Below are positions 24,892 to 33,294 of a stretch of DNA of 64,000 nt, piece by piece (position 1 is the first letter of the stretch; the number at the start of each line of letters is the position of its first letter). The notes below the pieces were generated by a model. It was given only the letters and a program-made list of their open reading frames with translations. It did not search any database and was not told the DNA's origin. Source of the stretch: a virus; IMG/VR virus record IMGVR_UViG_3300032770_000012, positions 1 through 64,000 of that record, one strand, 5' to 3'. The position numbers were made by a program, and so were the translations under genes.

Positions 24892-25536
24892 CTAGTTGTA
24901 GTAGGCGGACACAGAGAATGTCGTGGTGCAGCCGGTCGTCGTCGCGCCAGAGTCGCTTGTTGCTCCGGCGTATGCGATGCCAGTGGCAAAATTCTCGTAT
25001 GCGAGGCCCGAAGCCGGAACAACGACGGTCAGCCCGGCCTGCACAAGTATTGAGTCAACTACTGAGGTTCCCGCTGTTGGCGTGCCCGCGTTGTTGAATA
25101 GCTGGAGCCAGCACGGAACAGTGCCGCTGTTCCCTAAGACAAGAGCGTACAGATTGCCGCCGCTGGCCTTGATGTTTCCTGCGGCCGCGCTCGCATTGTG
25201 AAACTTCGTGAAAGCATAGGTCGAAGACGACTGCGGCGTAGGCGTGCCGATGCTGGCGGCGTTCGTAACGAATGCGTTGACGCCCGGTACGAGTACTGCG
25301 CCAGGCGACGTGCCGTAGTTCGCCATTGCGCCCAATGTTCCGCCCGCCCAGGTCGTCACTCCCACAACCCCGGTGCCATCTGTCGGAAGCTCGACACGGA
25401 GAGCGCCAGCCGCCGTGCCGTGGCCGAGCAGCACGGCTCCGCCACCGTTCACGGTCTGGAGTTGGATCGGCTGTTGCGCAAACACTGCCGTTCCAGCGAG
25501 AACTAGAATGGCAAGAACGTTTCTTAGGACTTTCAT
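24892..25536 (-). CDS. exported beta-rich protein
   Basis: 214 aa with signal peptide MKVLRNVLAILVLAGTAVFA then QQPIQLQTVNGGG. The middle is Ala/Gly/Thr-rich with alternating hydrophobics, typical of surface or fibre domains. Two Cys are near the C-terminus. Overlaps by four bases the gene upstream. Function unknown; same class as its neighbours. Confidence 0.6.
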   Translation of the reverse strand: MKVLRNVLAILVLAGTAVFAQQPIQLQTVNGGGAVLLGHGTAAGALRVELPTDGTGVVGVTTWAGGTLGAMANYGTSPGAVLVPGVNAFVTNAASIGTPTPQSSSTYAFTKFHNASAAAGNIKASGGNLYALVLGNSGTVPCWLQLFNNAGTPTAGTSVVDSILVQAGLTVVVPASGLAYENFATGIAYAGATSDSGATTTGCTTTFSVSAYYN

Positions 25537-25841
25537 TTCTTTGCTCCTTCATCTGCCTTCGGTGCGGCCTTTTTCCTGTTGACCGTTAGGCTATTCACGT
25601 CCACTTCGCACGCGCCATCCGGTACTATCCCGGCATAGGCGCAGGCCATGTAGAATCCCAACTGCTCATCTTTTTGCGCGATCTGCATTCTCAAAATGAC
25701 GGCTCGCATGTTCAATTCGTCAACCTGCCTGGTCAGTTCTCCGATGCGCTTCAGTAGCATCGCCGAGTCTGGATCTTGCGGGCAGTTGTCCTGCGCTACG
25801 AGGAGCACGGACGCCAAAAACATCACGATCAGAAGTTTCAT
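25533..25841 (-). CDS. exported coiled-coil protein
   Basis: 102 aa from the ATG at 25841 (MKLLIVMFLASVLLVAQDN, signal peptide). The mature part is a charged helix with heptads (MLLKRIGELTRQVDELNM), then a Lys-rich tail. It could be a periplasmic rod or an o-spanin-type partner for the membrane protein encoded just upstream (ATGA overlap), but no lipobox is seen. Confidence 0.6.
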   Translation of the reverse strand: MKLLIVMFLASVLLVAQDNCPQDPDSAMLLKRIGELTRQVDELNMRAVILRMQIAQKDEQLGFYMACAYAGIVPDGACEVDVNSLTVNRKKAAPKADEGAKK

Positions 25842-25975
25842 TGCTGCTTCGATGCCCGATGCCGCGCCATGCGGTCGAGCCAGTTCCTGATACTTTTTAC
25901 AGCCGTCATTATTGGCGCGGCGGCCAAAATCAAAACACAAATCGTGATTACGTCCAGTTCGATTCCAGCCATCAT
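25838..25975 (-). CDS. small membrane protein, 45 aa
   Basis: MMAGIELDVITICVLILAAA then a short basic tail (RNWLDRMARHRASKQQ). One membrane segment (about residues 5-25), cytoplasmic basic end. The ATG overlaps the stop of the upstream 253-aa gene (ATGA), so the longer upstream frame is not needed. With the coiled-coil protein downstream it makes a plausible membrane pair; function unassigned. Confidence 0.55.
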   Translation of the reverse strand: MMAGIELDVITICVLILAAAPIMTAVKSIRNWLDRMARHRASKQQ

Positions 25976-26733
25976 GCTGTAAACTCCGATACGCTCAGAG
26001 ATCCGCCAGCAGCACTTGAGGCCACCTGGATCGGACCAGTCCAAAGCGTATCTTCGATAGGAGGGCTCGATCCGTCCGCTGGCGTCCCACATGCGGGCAG
26101 AACGCGATGAAAGTTGGCTGGACCTGCCGTACCAGTCCCATAAAGAACGAAGAATTTGGTCGTGCCAGCGTTCTGTAGCGTAAAGCGCTTCCGGTTAGCG
26201 TTGGTTGCTAGAACCTGAACGGACCCTGTTCCGATGGTCGTCGGCCCAGCCGCGCTGACAGTCGAACTCGTGGGCGGGGCGACGGTCAGGGAGCCAGCCA
26301 CATTGAGCGCACCGGCTGTACTACTGATCGGATTGCCCTGTCCATCGAGCAACTCTACTGGCTGCGGAGTGGTTCCGGTCGGATCGACTCTGATCGGAGC
26401 CGCAAGAACTCCGATTTCAGAGCCGGATGAATTTCTCAAGTTGCCGTGCAGCGCTCTGTAAGCGGTGATTCTTGCGGCTGCGCGTTGTCCGGAACTCAGG
26501 ACGGAAAGACCGTCATTGAACACCCCCGCCGCTGTCGTGATGCTTGAGATCCCGGCGCTGAATACACTCTCGTCGGTCGATGACTCTCCGCCACCGCCAC
26601 CGCCGCCACCGCTGATCCGAAGGTTGCCGTTCAGGTCGCAGGTGAAATTGACAATCTCGCCTTCACTGAAAGTTGGGGGCGCAGCCGTAGCGATAGCCCC
26701 ACGAATGAGTTGACCTTGTTGGATTGTGCTCAT
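25972..26733 (-). CDS. glycine-rich structural-region protein
   Basis: 253 aa, no signal peptide. A poly-Gly run (eight Gly, about residues 42-49) follows a beta-rich start; the rest is Ser/Thr/Ala-rich and beta-predicted (KRFTLQNAGTTKFFVLYGTG). It looks like a short virion or fibre-base protein. Chain position: between a membrane-anchored upstream protein and the membrane pair. No family identified. Confidence 0.6.
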   Translation of the reverse strand: MSTIQQGQLIRGAIATAAPPTFSEGEIVNFTCDLNGNLRISGGGGGGGGESSTDESVFSAGISSITTAAGVFNDGLSVLSSGQRAAARITAYRALHGNLRNSSGSEIGVLAAPIRVDPTGTTPQPVELLDGQGNPISSTAGALNVAGSLTVAPPTSSTVSAAGPTTIGTGSVQVLATNANRKRFTLQNAGTTKFFVLYGTGTAGPANFHRVLPACGTPADGSSPPIEDTLWTGPIQVASSAAGGSLSVSEFTA

Positions 26734-27035
26734 TCAGCGCTTTCCTGATTGCCTAGGTCTAGATCTCCCGACGGCCAGCGTACAGCGAGCCCAGGAGTTC
26801 TTAGCGCCTCATCGATGTCAGGGTGTCCAGGCGTCCTTATGCCCACTCGTTCGCCATTCGTTCTTAATATTTCAACTCTTCCGGTAGGATCGACAGGAAC
26901 CGCAGTAACATGAGTCTCTACGGTATTTCGAGTTGCGATCAAACTCTTGCGGCTGCAAAGCATGATCCATAGCGGAATCGCGTTCACGATCAGAAGTAGT
27001 AAAACGGCAACCTCGAAGGCACCCAAAGATTCCAT
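26730..27035 (-). CDS. membrane-anchored hypothetical protein
   Basis: 101 aa, N-terminal membrane helix (about residues 7-27, FEVAVLLLLIVNAIPLWIML) followed by a soluble basic-acidic part (VPVDPTGRVEILRTNGERVG). Overlaps the next gene by four bases. A dispersed palindrome sits 50 bases upstream. Confidence 0.55.
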   Translation of the reverse strand: MESLGAFEVAVLLLLIVNAIPLWIMLCSRKSLIATRNTVETHVTAVPVDPTGRVEILRTNGERVGIRTPGHPDIDEALRTPGLAVRWPSGDLDLGNQESAE

Positions 27036-27084
27036 GGTTCGCCTTAAAGTTTACGTCCGACGCTACCAGTAAATCAATGGCTTT

Positions 27085-27097
27085 GTACGGTCTGGAC
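27085..27097. promoter_or_regulatory. imperfect dispersed palindrome
   Basis: GTACGGTCTGGAC, about 11 of 13 matches, flanked by TT and AA like the perfect copies. It lies in the gap between the zinc-ribbon gene (27103) and the membrane gene starting at 27035, where a promoter for the latter would be. Confidence 0.4.
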
Positions 27098-27102
27098 AAA
27101 CG

Positions 27103-27600
27103 CTACGGGGCGTCGATGAAGGCAGCGGGCCGCGACGGAGTCGGGGGCGGGTCCGGTTCTTTGTCGGGCATCAGTTCGGCGGGAACGCTGGTCCAGGAAC
27201 CCGGCATGCCCTGAGTTGACCAGCCTTTGCCGTCCGGTTTGATCTCCATGTGCTGCGGCAGATCGGTTGGATTGTGGACCCCCTCGGATTTGCAGAAGGC
27301 ATTTAGTTCCTGGAACGTATTGATTCGGACCCGCTCAGGTTTTCCGCTCAGAGTGTTCCGCCGTTTCCAGGCCCAGAATCCGCCATCGATACTCTTCTGC
27401 TCGGCGGTCTTGGAAGCGTAACGCTGACTAATCGATCCAGAAAATGGCATGTTGAACGAAGAATAGACGCGCTTCAATTGCGTGCCGCAGGCTTGGCAAT
27501 TCGGCGGATCGATGCCGGTCGGATGCTCCAGCCATTCGACGGCTAGGCCGTAGTAGCGGCAGGAGTCCTTCGGGCAGGCGCTTTCTAGGAGTTTAGCCAT
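27103..27600 (-). CDS. zinc-ribbon protein
   Basis: 165 aa from the ATG at 27600 (MAKLLESACPKDSCRYYGLA). CPKDSC and CQACG (about 23 residues apart) make a C4 zinc ribbon in the first 50 residues, similar to FmdB-type putative regulatory proteins; the C-terminal half is helical then proline-rich (PDPPPTPSRPAAF). A longer start at 27651 would overlap the gene upstream. Its role beside terminase-side genes is unknown. Confidence 0.6.
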   Translation of the reverse strand: MAKLLESACPKDSCRYYGLAVEWLEHPTGIDPPNCQACGTQLKRVYSSFNMPFSGSISQRYASKTAEQKSIDGGFWAWKRRNTLSGKPERVRINTFQELNAFCKSEGVHNPTDLPQHMEIKPDGKGWSTQGMPGSWTSVPAELMPDKEPDPPPTPSRPAAFIDAP

Positions 27601-27892
27601 GGACGCCTTCCACGCCAACCCGATCGCAATCCGTGTCATATCGGAAGACACATCTGCTGACGAAAGTCTTGCCTTCTGGCGCGTTGAGAGCGGTATTCAG
27701 AAATTCGCATCCGCTAATCGTGCAGCACCTTCCAAGCACGAGACGCTGAGGATTTGACTTATCCGACGAGAACACGCAGTCGATAATTGTGCTGTAGTCG
27801 GCCAACACAACCTGGCGCGATAGCTTTATCTCACTTCCCGCTGGTATGGGAAGCCCCATCTCGCAACGCATGATGAGTTCTCTTTCGTCCAC
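27593..27892 (-). CDS. small Cys-containing beta protein
   Basis: 99 aa with four Cys in a beta-rich stretch (IIDCVFSSDK; LGRCCTISGCEFL; VSRCVFRYD), a pattern like parallel beta-helix fragments. No signal peptide. Overlaps its downstream neighbour by eight bases. Not recognised. Confidence 0.55.
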   Translation of the reverse strand: MDERELIMRCEMGLPIPAGSEIKLSRQVVLADYSTIIDCVFSSDKSNPQRLVLGRCCTISGCEFLNTALNAPEGKTFVSRCVFRYDTDCDRVGVEGVHG

Positions 27893-27895
27893 GGT

Positions 27896-28213
27896 CTACG
27901 CCTTTGTTCCGGAGATAGTGACGGACCACACTTTGAATGGCACATCCGGGCCCATTGCCGACAGAGAGACGATGGTTGTTTCTGCGGGAACATCCATCTT
28001 TACAACGCCCCTATCCGGGGAAGGAAAGATGTAAGTCTCATCGATCGTAAGGCCGCAAGAATTTATCATCTTGATTACGAGACCGGCCTTTGAAACACAG
28101 TCGATCAGCGCAACTCTGCCGTTTCTCTGAGCGGGGGCGGCTTCGCCTTTCGGGGCTATGAAAAGCCCGAGCGTCACTGCCCAAATTCGGGAAAGCAGGT
28201 CACGGCGATTCAC
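27896..28213 (-). CDS. exported protein with twin-arginine-like signal
   Basis: 105 aa from a GTG at 28213 whose GTGA overlaps the stop of the upstream gene. The N-terminus (M)NRRDLLSRIWAVTLGLFIAP resembles a Tat signal (RRDLL then a hydrophobic stretch) ending near GEAAPAQ; the mature part is beta-rich. It extends the exported-protein series into the terminase side of the operon. Confidence 0.55.
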   Translation of the reverse strand: MNRRDLLSRIWAVTLGLFIAPKGEAAPAQRNGRVALIDCVSKAGLVIKMINSCGLTIDETYIFPSPDRGVVKMDVPAETTIVSLSAMGPDVPFKVWSVTISGTKA

Positions 28214-28776
28214 GCCTTTGCTCCAATCGGTTCCTCGAATGGCATGGCCTCGGTCAGCCCGGCTTTGTCTCTGATCCAGTTTGCAAGATCGCTTCCGTGC
28301 ATGACCTCCATACCCAAGACACCCTGAAGCATCAGCCAATCTCCTTCAGAAAAAGCAACGCTCGGCTCCGGAGCGGGGATCGAGTAGAACGTTCCGTTGT
28401 TCAACATCTGCTCGATATCCCGCTGGACAAGATCGTTCAGCGAGATGCCTTTGAAGTCGGCTATGGCCTGGATGGGTCCTACCCGGCATGGGTCCAGCGA
28501 GAACCGCAGGATGACATTACCTCGGTCGCGGTCCCGTGCGTATTCGACATCGCGGATCAGATCGTCTGCATTCAGCAATGCGCAACCGGCATCCCGAATA
28601 CGCTTGACGGCGCTCGCCGTCAGCATGACTCCTCCGTTCGCCAACTGGCGCACTAGATCGGCTGTCACCATGCGGACTTTGTCTTCGGTTGAGGATGGCC
28701 CTTCGATCGAGTTAGCGACGGTATCGGCTTGTTTGTCGGTGAGTTCGATTGCGACCGGAACTACTAGTTTCGCCAT
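28210..28776 (-). CDS. hypothetical protein, 188 aa
   Basis: Helical acidic protein (ELTDKQADTVANSIEG) without signal or membrane segment. A central part, RVGPIQAIADFKGISLNDL, resembles short DNA-binding or ligand-binding helices but no known domain is clear. Immediately downstream of the large terminase gene and upstream of the exported protein; co-transcribed. Confidence 0.5.
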   Translation of the reverse strand: MAKLVVPVAIELTDKQADTVANSIEGPSSTEDKVRMVTADLVRQLANGGVMLTASAVKRIRDAGCALLNADDLIRDVEYARDRDRGNVILRFSLDPCRVGPIQAIADFKGISLNDLVQRDIEQMLNNGTFYSIPAPEPSVAFSEGDWLMLQGVLGMEVMHGSDLANWIRDKAGLTEAMPFEEPIGAKA

Positions 28777-28791
28777 TGTTCGTTTGTCCCT

Positions 28792-31068
28792 TCAGACTCG
28801 ATTCTGCTCCCATTGATTGTACTCCTCATCAATTTTGTTTCCAAGCAGGATCTGGTCTAGGTCCAGGATCACTTCTCGCTTTTCGCTCATGCCAACGCGC
28901 TTACCGAGCAGGAGAATGAAGCCGCATTTCAGGCAGCGCTCGCCTTCGGGGTCTTCCGATCCCCACTCGTTACCGCACCGCTGGCAGATCATGAGCCACG
29001 GGAGATTCTCGGCTTTGCCGGTGTCCGTCCGGATCGGAATATAGCCCAGATTCGGATCGTACTCGTTTTCGTGCGCCGTATAGTCGGCGATCATGGTGGC
29101 TAAAATCTCGTCATCGTGCATTCCCTCGGCAGCGCCCGCCGATTTACTCGCGAATTCTTCCTTTTGGAATGTCTTTAGTTCCTCAACGCAGTTGTCGCTG
29201 CGAATTTCGATCAGGCGCGCCTTGAGCCGCATTGCCATGTTTTCATAGAGTCGCGGCTTGGAATTGGCCTGCGTGATCCAGTGGTACTTGTTCGATTGCA
29301 CGCTACTCACGGAATCCAGGTGCTTCCAACGGTAGAGATTCGGGTAAGACAATTGCAGGCGGACTGTGTCTCCACAGGTCTGGTAGGTGTTGTACTCGAT
29401 CGACATCAACGCTTCGTTGTACCAGAGTCCTAGATAGTTCGCGATGTAGGCGAGTTCAATGGAAGTCACCAGATTCGAACGAAACGTTGCGACTTGGACG
29501 TCCGGACCATGCGCTCCTCCGAGCCTGATAACGGCCACCACCGAGTAGTCGGCTTCCGATGAAGTCTCGCCCATGCCGCCAGCGACGTCAACGCCGCAAG
29601 CGTATTCCGAACCTGGATTCGGCCATTCCCAGATTCTCAAGTTGCTCGTTTCGAATCGGTGATCCAGATCGCAGCCAGCGGCCCAACACTTTGATCCGAT
29701 CTCTTGGCCGCTGTCCTGATGCCGGATGATTTCCTTCACGCCGTGGAACTTGCCCTGCCGGTCAAGAAAGCCTTCAGCGGTCGGGGGACGCACGCAGCTA
29801 TCGGCGTACTGCTGCATTTCGAGCGTAAAGACGTTCAGGCCGTGAAGCTGGAAACTCTCTTCCGCCGTTGAAGTCAACTCTTCCCGAAGTGTCTTGAGTG
29901 ACTCTATATCCTTCTCGGCATTCACGCGCTCGTTCCACATCCAGCACAACTGCGGATTGGAAAGCATGTACGGCTTGAGAATCCCTGTGTTGCATGTTCG
30001 GCACTTCGCCCCAATGGTCGATGCCCCCATGTAAACCGAGGCATGCCACATCCCGCAAGGCTCGAAGTCGCATTTGACCCATTCGGAAGCGACGCGGTTT
30101 CGCATGTCGATTTCGGGCTGATCCGGCCTCCATCCTCCAGGCGGGGCCATTACGCGAGTCTTCTCCATGAAGTAAGGCAGGAACAAGGCTTTCCACTTTG
30201 ATCGCTCCCCGAGTTCTACGCACTTCCTCCACCACTTATGACTCCAGCTTCCAGCGTTCTTTCCGGTCGATTCGGCGACGGCGATTGTGTCGGGACTTTC
30301 AATCAATGCCTTGCCGATATCGCCCTCGATGGCGTCCCTAACTTTTTCTTGCTGCCAATCGCAGAACTCCGAGCAATGTACGCCAGATAACGGTAGCCCT
30401 TGCCCGATTCCGGAATACTGGGTAGCGGCTTGGACCGTGATACGTGAGTTCAATCCAGGCTCCTTGCGGCGGGCCTCCAGGTCTGGATTTTCAAACACGA
30501 TCCCGCCGTCGAACGTGCGATTGGATGTCATGGGCTTCATCCACCAAGGCACGTGATCGTAAATGTGCAGCATGATCGAGAACAGATACTCGGCGTGCGG
30601 AGCATCGCGCGAAACCACTAGCGAAATGGTGTTCGGCCAGAACATCGTGCGCCACGCGATCAGAGCCTCGATCAATGTGGAACTTCCCAATTGGCGACCT
30701 TTGATGATGAGCAGGCGCTGTGCTTTGCCTTGAGCCTTCAGCCGTAGCAGTTCTTCCAGGATCAACTCTTGTGATTCCCAAAGCTGAAACGGCATCTCCT
30801 GCCGGGTATGCTTGTGCGCGATGCGGAAGTAGTTGCGGGCGGCGTAGCGAAAGTCCAGGGCGCACATCCGCATCTGCTCGTGGATGGCCTGTAGTTCTTT
30901 GTTTGTCAGGTTCTCCCAGTTGTGGATCTTGTTGTCCTGGTCGAAGTGCCGGATTAGCTCCCCGATGCCGGGATCGCGCCTCCAGATCGCGGTGTGTTTT
31001 GGTATGTAGGCCGGAGCCTTGGTGATCTCTGAATATTGCTCGACCGCTTCGGGGCCGCTGACAACCAT
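28792..31068 (-). CDS. terL: terminase large subunit
   Basis: 758 aa. ATPase half: variant Walker A GRQLGSST (about residues 124-131), Walker B-like VHCSEFCDW (about 230) and following motor region. Nuclease half: CGVDVAGGMGE (about 490), SIEYNTYQT (about 560) and DDEILATMIADY near 665 supply candidate acidic metal ligands. A C4 zinc ribbon (CQRCG, CLKCG) lies near the C-terminus, which is not in every terminase. It packages DNA into the procapsid through the portal and cuts the concatemer. Small subunit gene immediately upstream. Confidence 0.85.
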   Translation of the reverse strand: MVVSGPEAVEQYSEITKAPAYIPKHTAIWRRDPGIGELIRHFDQDNKIHNWENLTNKELQAIHEQMRMCALDFRYAARNYFRIAHKHTRQEMPFQLWESQELILEELLRLKAQGKAQRLLIIKGRQLGSSTLIEALIAWRTMFWPNTISLVVSRDAPHAEYLFSIMLHIYDHVPWWMKPMTSNRTFDGGIVFENPDLEARRKEPGLNSRITVQAATQYSGIGQGLPLSGVHCSEFCDWQQEKVRDAIEGDIGKALIESPDTIAVAESTGKNAGSWSHKWWRKCVELGERSKWKALFLPYFMEKTRVMAPPGGWRPDQPEIDMRNRVASEWVKCDFEPCGMWHASVYMGASTIGAKCRTCNTGILKPYMLSNPQLCWMWNERVNAEKDIESLKTLREELTSTAEESFQLHGLNVFTLEMQQYADSCVRPPTAEGFLDRQGKFHGVKEIIRHQDSGQEIGSKCWAAGCDLDHRFETSNLRIWEWPNPGSEYACGVDVAGGMGETSSEADYSVVAVIRLGGAHGPDVQVATFRSNLVTSIELAYIANYLGLWYNEALMSIEYNTYQTCGDTVRLQLSYPNLYRWKHLDSVSSVQSNKYHWITQANSKPRLYENMAMRLKARLIEIRSDNCVEELKTFQKEEFASKSAGAAEGMHDDEILATMIADYTAHENEYDPNLGYIPIRTDTGKAENLPWLMICQRCGNEWGSEDPEGERCLKCGFILLLGKRVGMSEKREVILDLDQILLGNKIDEEYNQWEQNRV

Positions 31069-31073
31069 CGGCC

Positions 31074-31481
31074 TTACTCTTCTACGGCGGATTCCTGGGA
31101 TACGTTGCGCATCTGCCGAATGATGGCGTCGAAACCTCGCGAGTAGGTATTGGCCTGTGAGATGTTGGCGTTGTTATTGTTGATGACCACTCCGCCACCG
31201 GTTTTCAAGATCCCGTAGGACTCCAGCATCTTCTCGGCAGCGCGGATGTCGCCCATCGCCATGGCCTTGCGCAAGCACTCCATGGCCTCAGGGATTACGA
31301 CCGGCCCATACAAGGCCAGCACTTTCTCGATGTACTTCACGATCCGCTTAGGAGTGACATTCCTCGGCCTGATCGATGGGTCGCTGAGCGGGACAACCTC
31401 CTGCGAGTGATTGCCGTTGCCGTTTACGGACATGGCCGCGCCGTTGACCGGCGTGAGTTGCGGAGCCTTGCGTCTCGCCAT
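31074..31481 (-). CDS. terminase small subunit-like protein
   Basis: 135 aa, helical (RIVKYIEKVLALYGPVVIP; RKAMAMGDIRAAEKMLESYG) with an Asn-rich linker (INNNNANISQAN). Position directly upstream of the large terminase, separated by five bases, supports a small-subunit (DNA-recognition) role, although the helix-turn-helix is not distinct. Inferred from context. Confidence 0.5.
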   Translation of the reverse strand: MARRKAPQLTPVNGAAMSVNGNGNHSQEVVPLSDPSIRPRNVTPKRIVKYIEKVLALYGPVVIPEAMECLRKAMAMGDIRAAEKMLESYGILKTGGGVVINNNNANISQANTYSRGFDAIIRQMRNVSQESAVEE

Positions 31482-31485
31482 GGCG

Positions 31486-31857
31486 CTATGGCGCTAATCG
31501 CGCCCAACCGTGGATGAAATCGTTGGCGACATCTTGGTCCATGAAGTAGTCTCCGACGTGATAGGTGGCTCCGCCGATATTGTTCTCCAGCACCCACGAT
31601 TCTCCGGGACGGATGACTCGGATCACACCGACCAGCGTCGCCTTGTTCATGGTCTGCGTCCCGATGTAGATGTTTCCCTGATTCGACAAGTCCGCAATGA
31701 GTTCCATGGAATTCGCCCACAGGTCCCGAGATATCCCCCCATCGATGGTCCAGTTTCCATAAAGCGAAGGGTAATTGGCTGTTAGCCTGATCGGGGTGTT
31801 CGGAGCGGTGGTTAGTTTACCGAGCGGGAATGGGCTAATCGTCGGCGGCGTTGCCAT
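31486..31857 (-). CDS. small beta-rich protein
   Basis: 123 aa from the ATG at 31857 (MATPPTISPFPLGKL). Beta-rich with a central NWTIDGGISRDLWANSMEL and a C-terminal NDFIHGWARL. A structural or decoration-like small protein, located upstream of the terminase genes. The frame upstream to 31947 has no support. Confidence 0.5.
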   Translation of the reverse strand: MATPPTISPFPLGKLTTAPNTPIRLTANYPSLYGNWTIDGGISRDLWANSMELIADLSNQGNIYIGTQTMNKATLVGVIRVIRPGESWVLENNIGGATYHVGDYFMDQDVANDFIHGWARLAP

Positions 31858-31897
31858 CGGCCTTAGTCTACAGCGGAATCCAGGCCGTTTGCAAGAA

Positions 31898-32260
31898 CTA
31901 CGGTTGCGATAGGAGCGCCGTCTCCATCCATTGGGCCAGCATATCAAGCGGACTGCTCGCCATGGGGATGCCCTTGCTACGCGTCAAACCGAATGGCTCA
32001 AAGTGTAGATTCTTAAGTTTTTCCACGATCTTTGAGAGCGGCACTCCATGCTGAAGCGAGATGCTGATCATAATGCCGAGTGCGTCCAGCAGTCCACGCT
32101 CCAGCGAACCAACCTGACCGGCCTTAAGAAATACCTCTCCGACCGAACCGTCTTCCATGAATCCAATAATGGCGTACATGGTGAGCGTGCTGATCTCCAG
32201 CTTAACGGTCCTGGATTCTCGTTCGAGCGGCATCCTTCGATGGATGAGTGCGGGCATCAT
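31898..32260 (-). CDS. TSCPD-like domain protein
   Basis: 120 aa. The stretch from about residue 38 to 112 (GSVGEVFLKAGQVGSLERGL, LDALGIMISISLQHGVPLSK, MASSPLDMLAQWM) follows the TSCPD domain found as a C-terminal module of coenzyme-B12-dependent ribonucleotide reductases. Here it stands alone, with no reductase gene next to it in the window. Could regulate nucleotide metabolism or be a domain captured from the host. Overlaps by ATGA the small gene upstream. Confidence 0.6.
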   Translation of the reverse strand: MMPALIHRRMPLERESRTVKLEISTLTMYAIIGFMEDGSVGEVFLKAGQVGSLERGLLDALGIMISISLQHGVPLSKIVEKLKNLHFEPFGLTRSKGIPMASSPLDMLAQWMETALLSQP

Positions 32261-32475
32261 GGGTACGCTATTTCGTGGAATCGGATCTCCCTGACTTCAG
32301 ACATTGGCCGCGAGTAATTTACTTGCCCAAAGTCGTTTAAGGTTTGAAGTTTTAACCCATCCGACCTGAGGCGCTTGCAATTTGAAAAGTATGTCACATC
32401 TTCTCGGATGACTCCCGGCACTACGCTCTCACGTTTCGTTACTACAGCGACTCCCTCTCTGTAACATTGCTTCAT
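32257..32475 (-). CDS. small hypothetical protein, 72 aa
   Basis: MKQCYREGVAVVTKRESVVP then a beta-rich end. The ATG at 32475 overlaps the TGA of the upstream gene, and its stop overlaps the start of the TSCPD gene, so it lies in an unbroken coupled chain. Not recognised. Confidence 0.55.
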   Translation of the reverse strand: MKQCYREGVAVVTKRESVVPGVIREDVTYFSNCKRLRSDGLKLQTLNDFGQVNYSRPMSEVREIRFHEIAYP

Positions 32476-33290
32476 CGGTCGATCGATACCTCTCCCCTGA
32501 TGATGTCGTCGGTCCTCATGCTGAAGGCCGAAGTGTTCAGCGGAACCTTGGACGGCATGTTCTTTGGTCTGGGCTTGAAAACCACTACGGCTTGCCGCTT
32601 GATATCCTCGATTGCTTTGTCCAGATCTGGACAAATCGGAGTAAGGGCGGTCTGAAACAGGTGCGAGCATCCAAGACCAATCACGGCAGCGCCGGGGCTC
32701 CTGAGCGCCGTACGCGGCAATTCCTTGGTATTGGTGATGATTCCTGACTCGCGGCCCGCCTCGTTCGAAGAGTTATTTTCAACCCCGGACAGCCGGTAAA
32801 CCAGCTTCACGGCAGAGTAGTCCCTGGATTCGGTCCATCCTGGAATGAATTCGGTGCTCATGGCGAGTTCGATTTCGTGCTCGGAACCTTCCGGCACGAC
32901 CCTGATAAGTGGCGGGGCGTTCCCTTTGAGCCATTCGATCAGGTCCTCGGGTTTCCAGTAGTTGTATTCGACGGCTTCCGGGGTAGAACGCCGCTTGTTG
33001 ATGTGGTGGTCAACCTCCGGCGCTTCTCCCGCCGCAATGATGGCGGCTCCGGAGTACTCGCGCTTCTCGGGCCTGGAATCGCGCTCGTCCACTACCGCTG
33101 CCGATGCGGGAAGTTGCATGAGTTTTGGCGCTGGAGTTTCGGTGCGACCCGGATCTCCTTCGTCCACCGAATCCATTTCCTGAAGGAACTTGATGCTGTC
33201 CACAATCGCCTGTGCACGATCCGGGTCGCCCAGTCCCTTGGAGCGCTTCAGACCGACGAGAACGGCTTGCTTGACTTGTTGTTCGGTCAC
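32472..33290 (-). CDS. hypothetical protein, 272 aa
   Basis: Helical N-terminus (KQAVLVGLKRSKGLGDPDRA), a Pro/Asp-rich linker, a middle with YNYWKPEDLIEWLKG and EFIPGWTESRDYSA, and a C-terminal Arg/Lys-rich region. A perfect 20-bp palindrome (32616-32635) lies inside the gene, where it is read as C-P-D-L-D-K. The product is not recognised. Confidence 0.55.
   Translation of the reverse strand: MTEQQVKQAVLVGLKRSKGLGDPDRAQAIVDSIKFLQEMDSVDEGDPGRTETPAPKLMQLPASAAVVDERDSRPEKREYSGAAIIAAGEAPEVDHHINKRRSTPEAVEYNYWKPEDLIEWLKGNAPPLIRVVPEGSEHEIELAMSTEFIPGWTESRDYSAVKLVYRLSGVENNSSNEAGRESGIITNTKELPRTALRSPGAAVIGLGCSHLFQTALTPICPDLDKAIEDIKRQAVVVFKPRPKNMPSKVPLNTSAFSMRTDDIIRGEVSIDR
32616..32635. promoter_or_regulatory. 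dispersed palindrome, perfect 20-bp form
   Basis: TTTGTCCAGATCTGGACAAA is a perfect 20-base palindrome inside the 272-aa gene, the best copy of the family. It is the 14-base type, GTCCAGATCTGGAC. Confidence 0.75.
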
Positions 33291-33294
33291 GATT

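Noticed and set aside
30475-30488. CTCCAGGTCTGGAT in the terminase gene as a copy
   Set aside because: Three mismatches of 14, within a gene; expected to occur by chance at this level.
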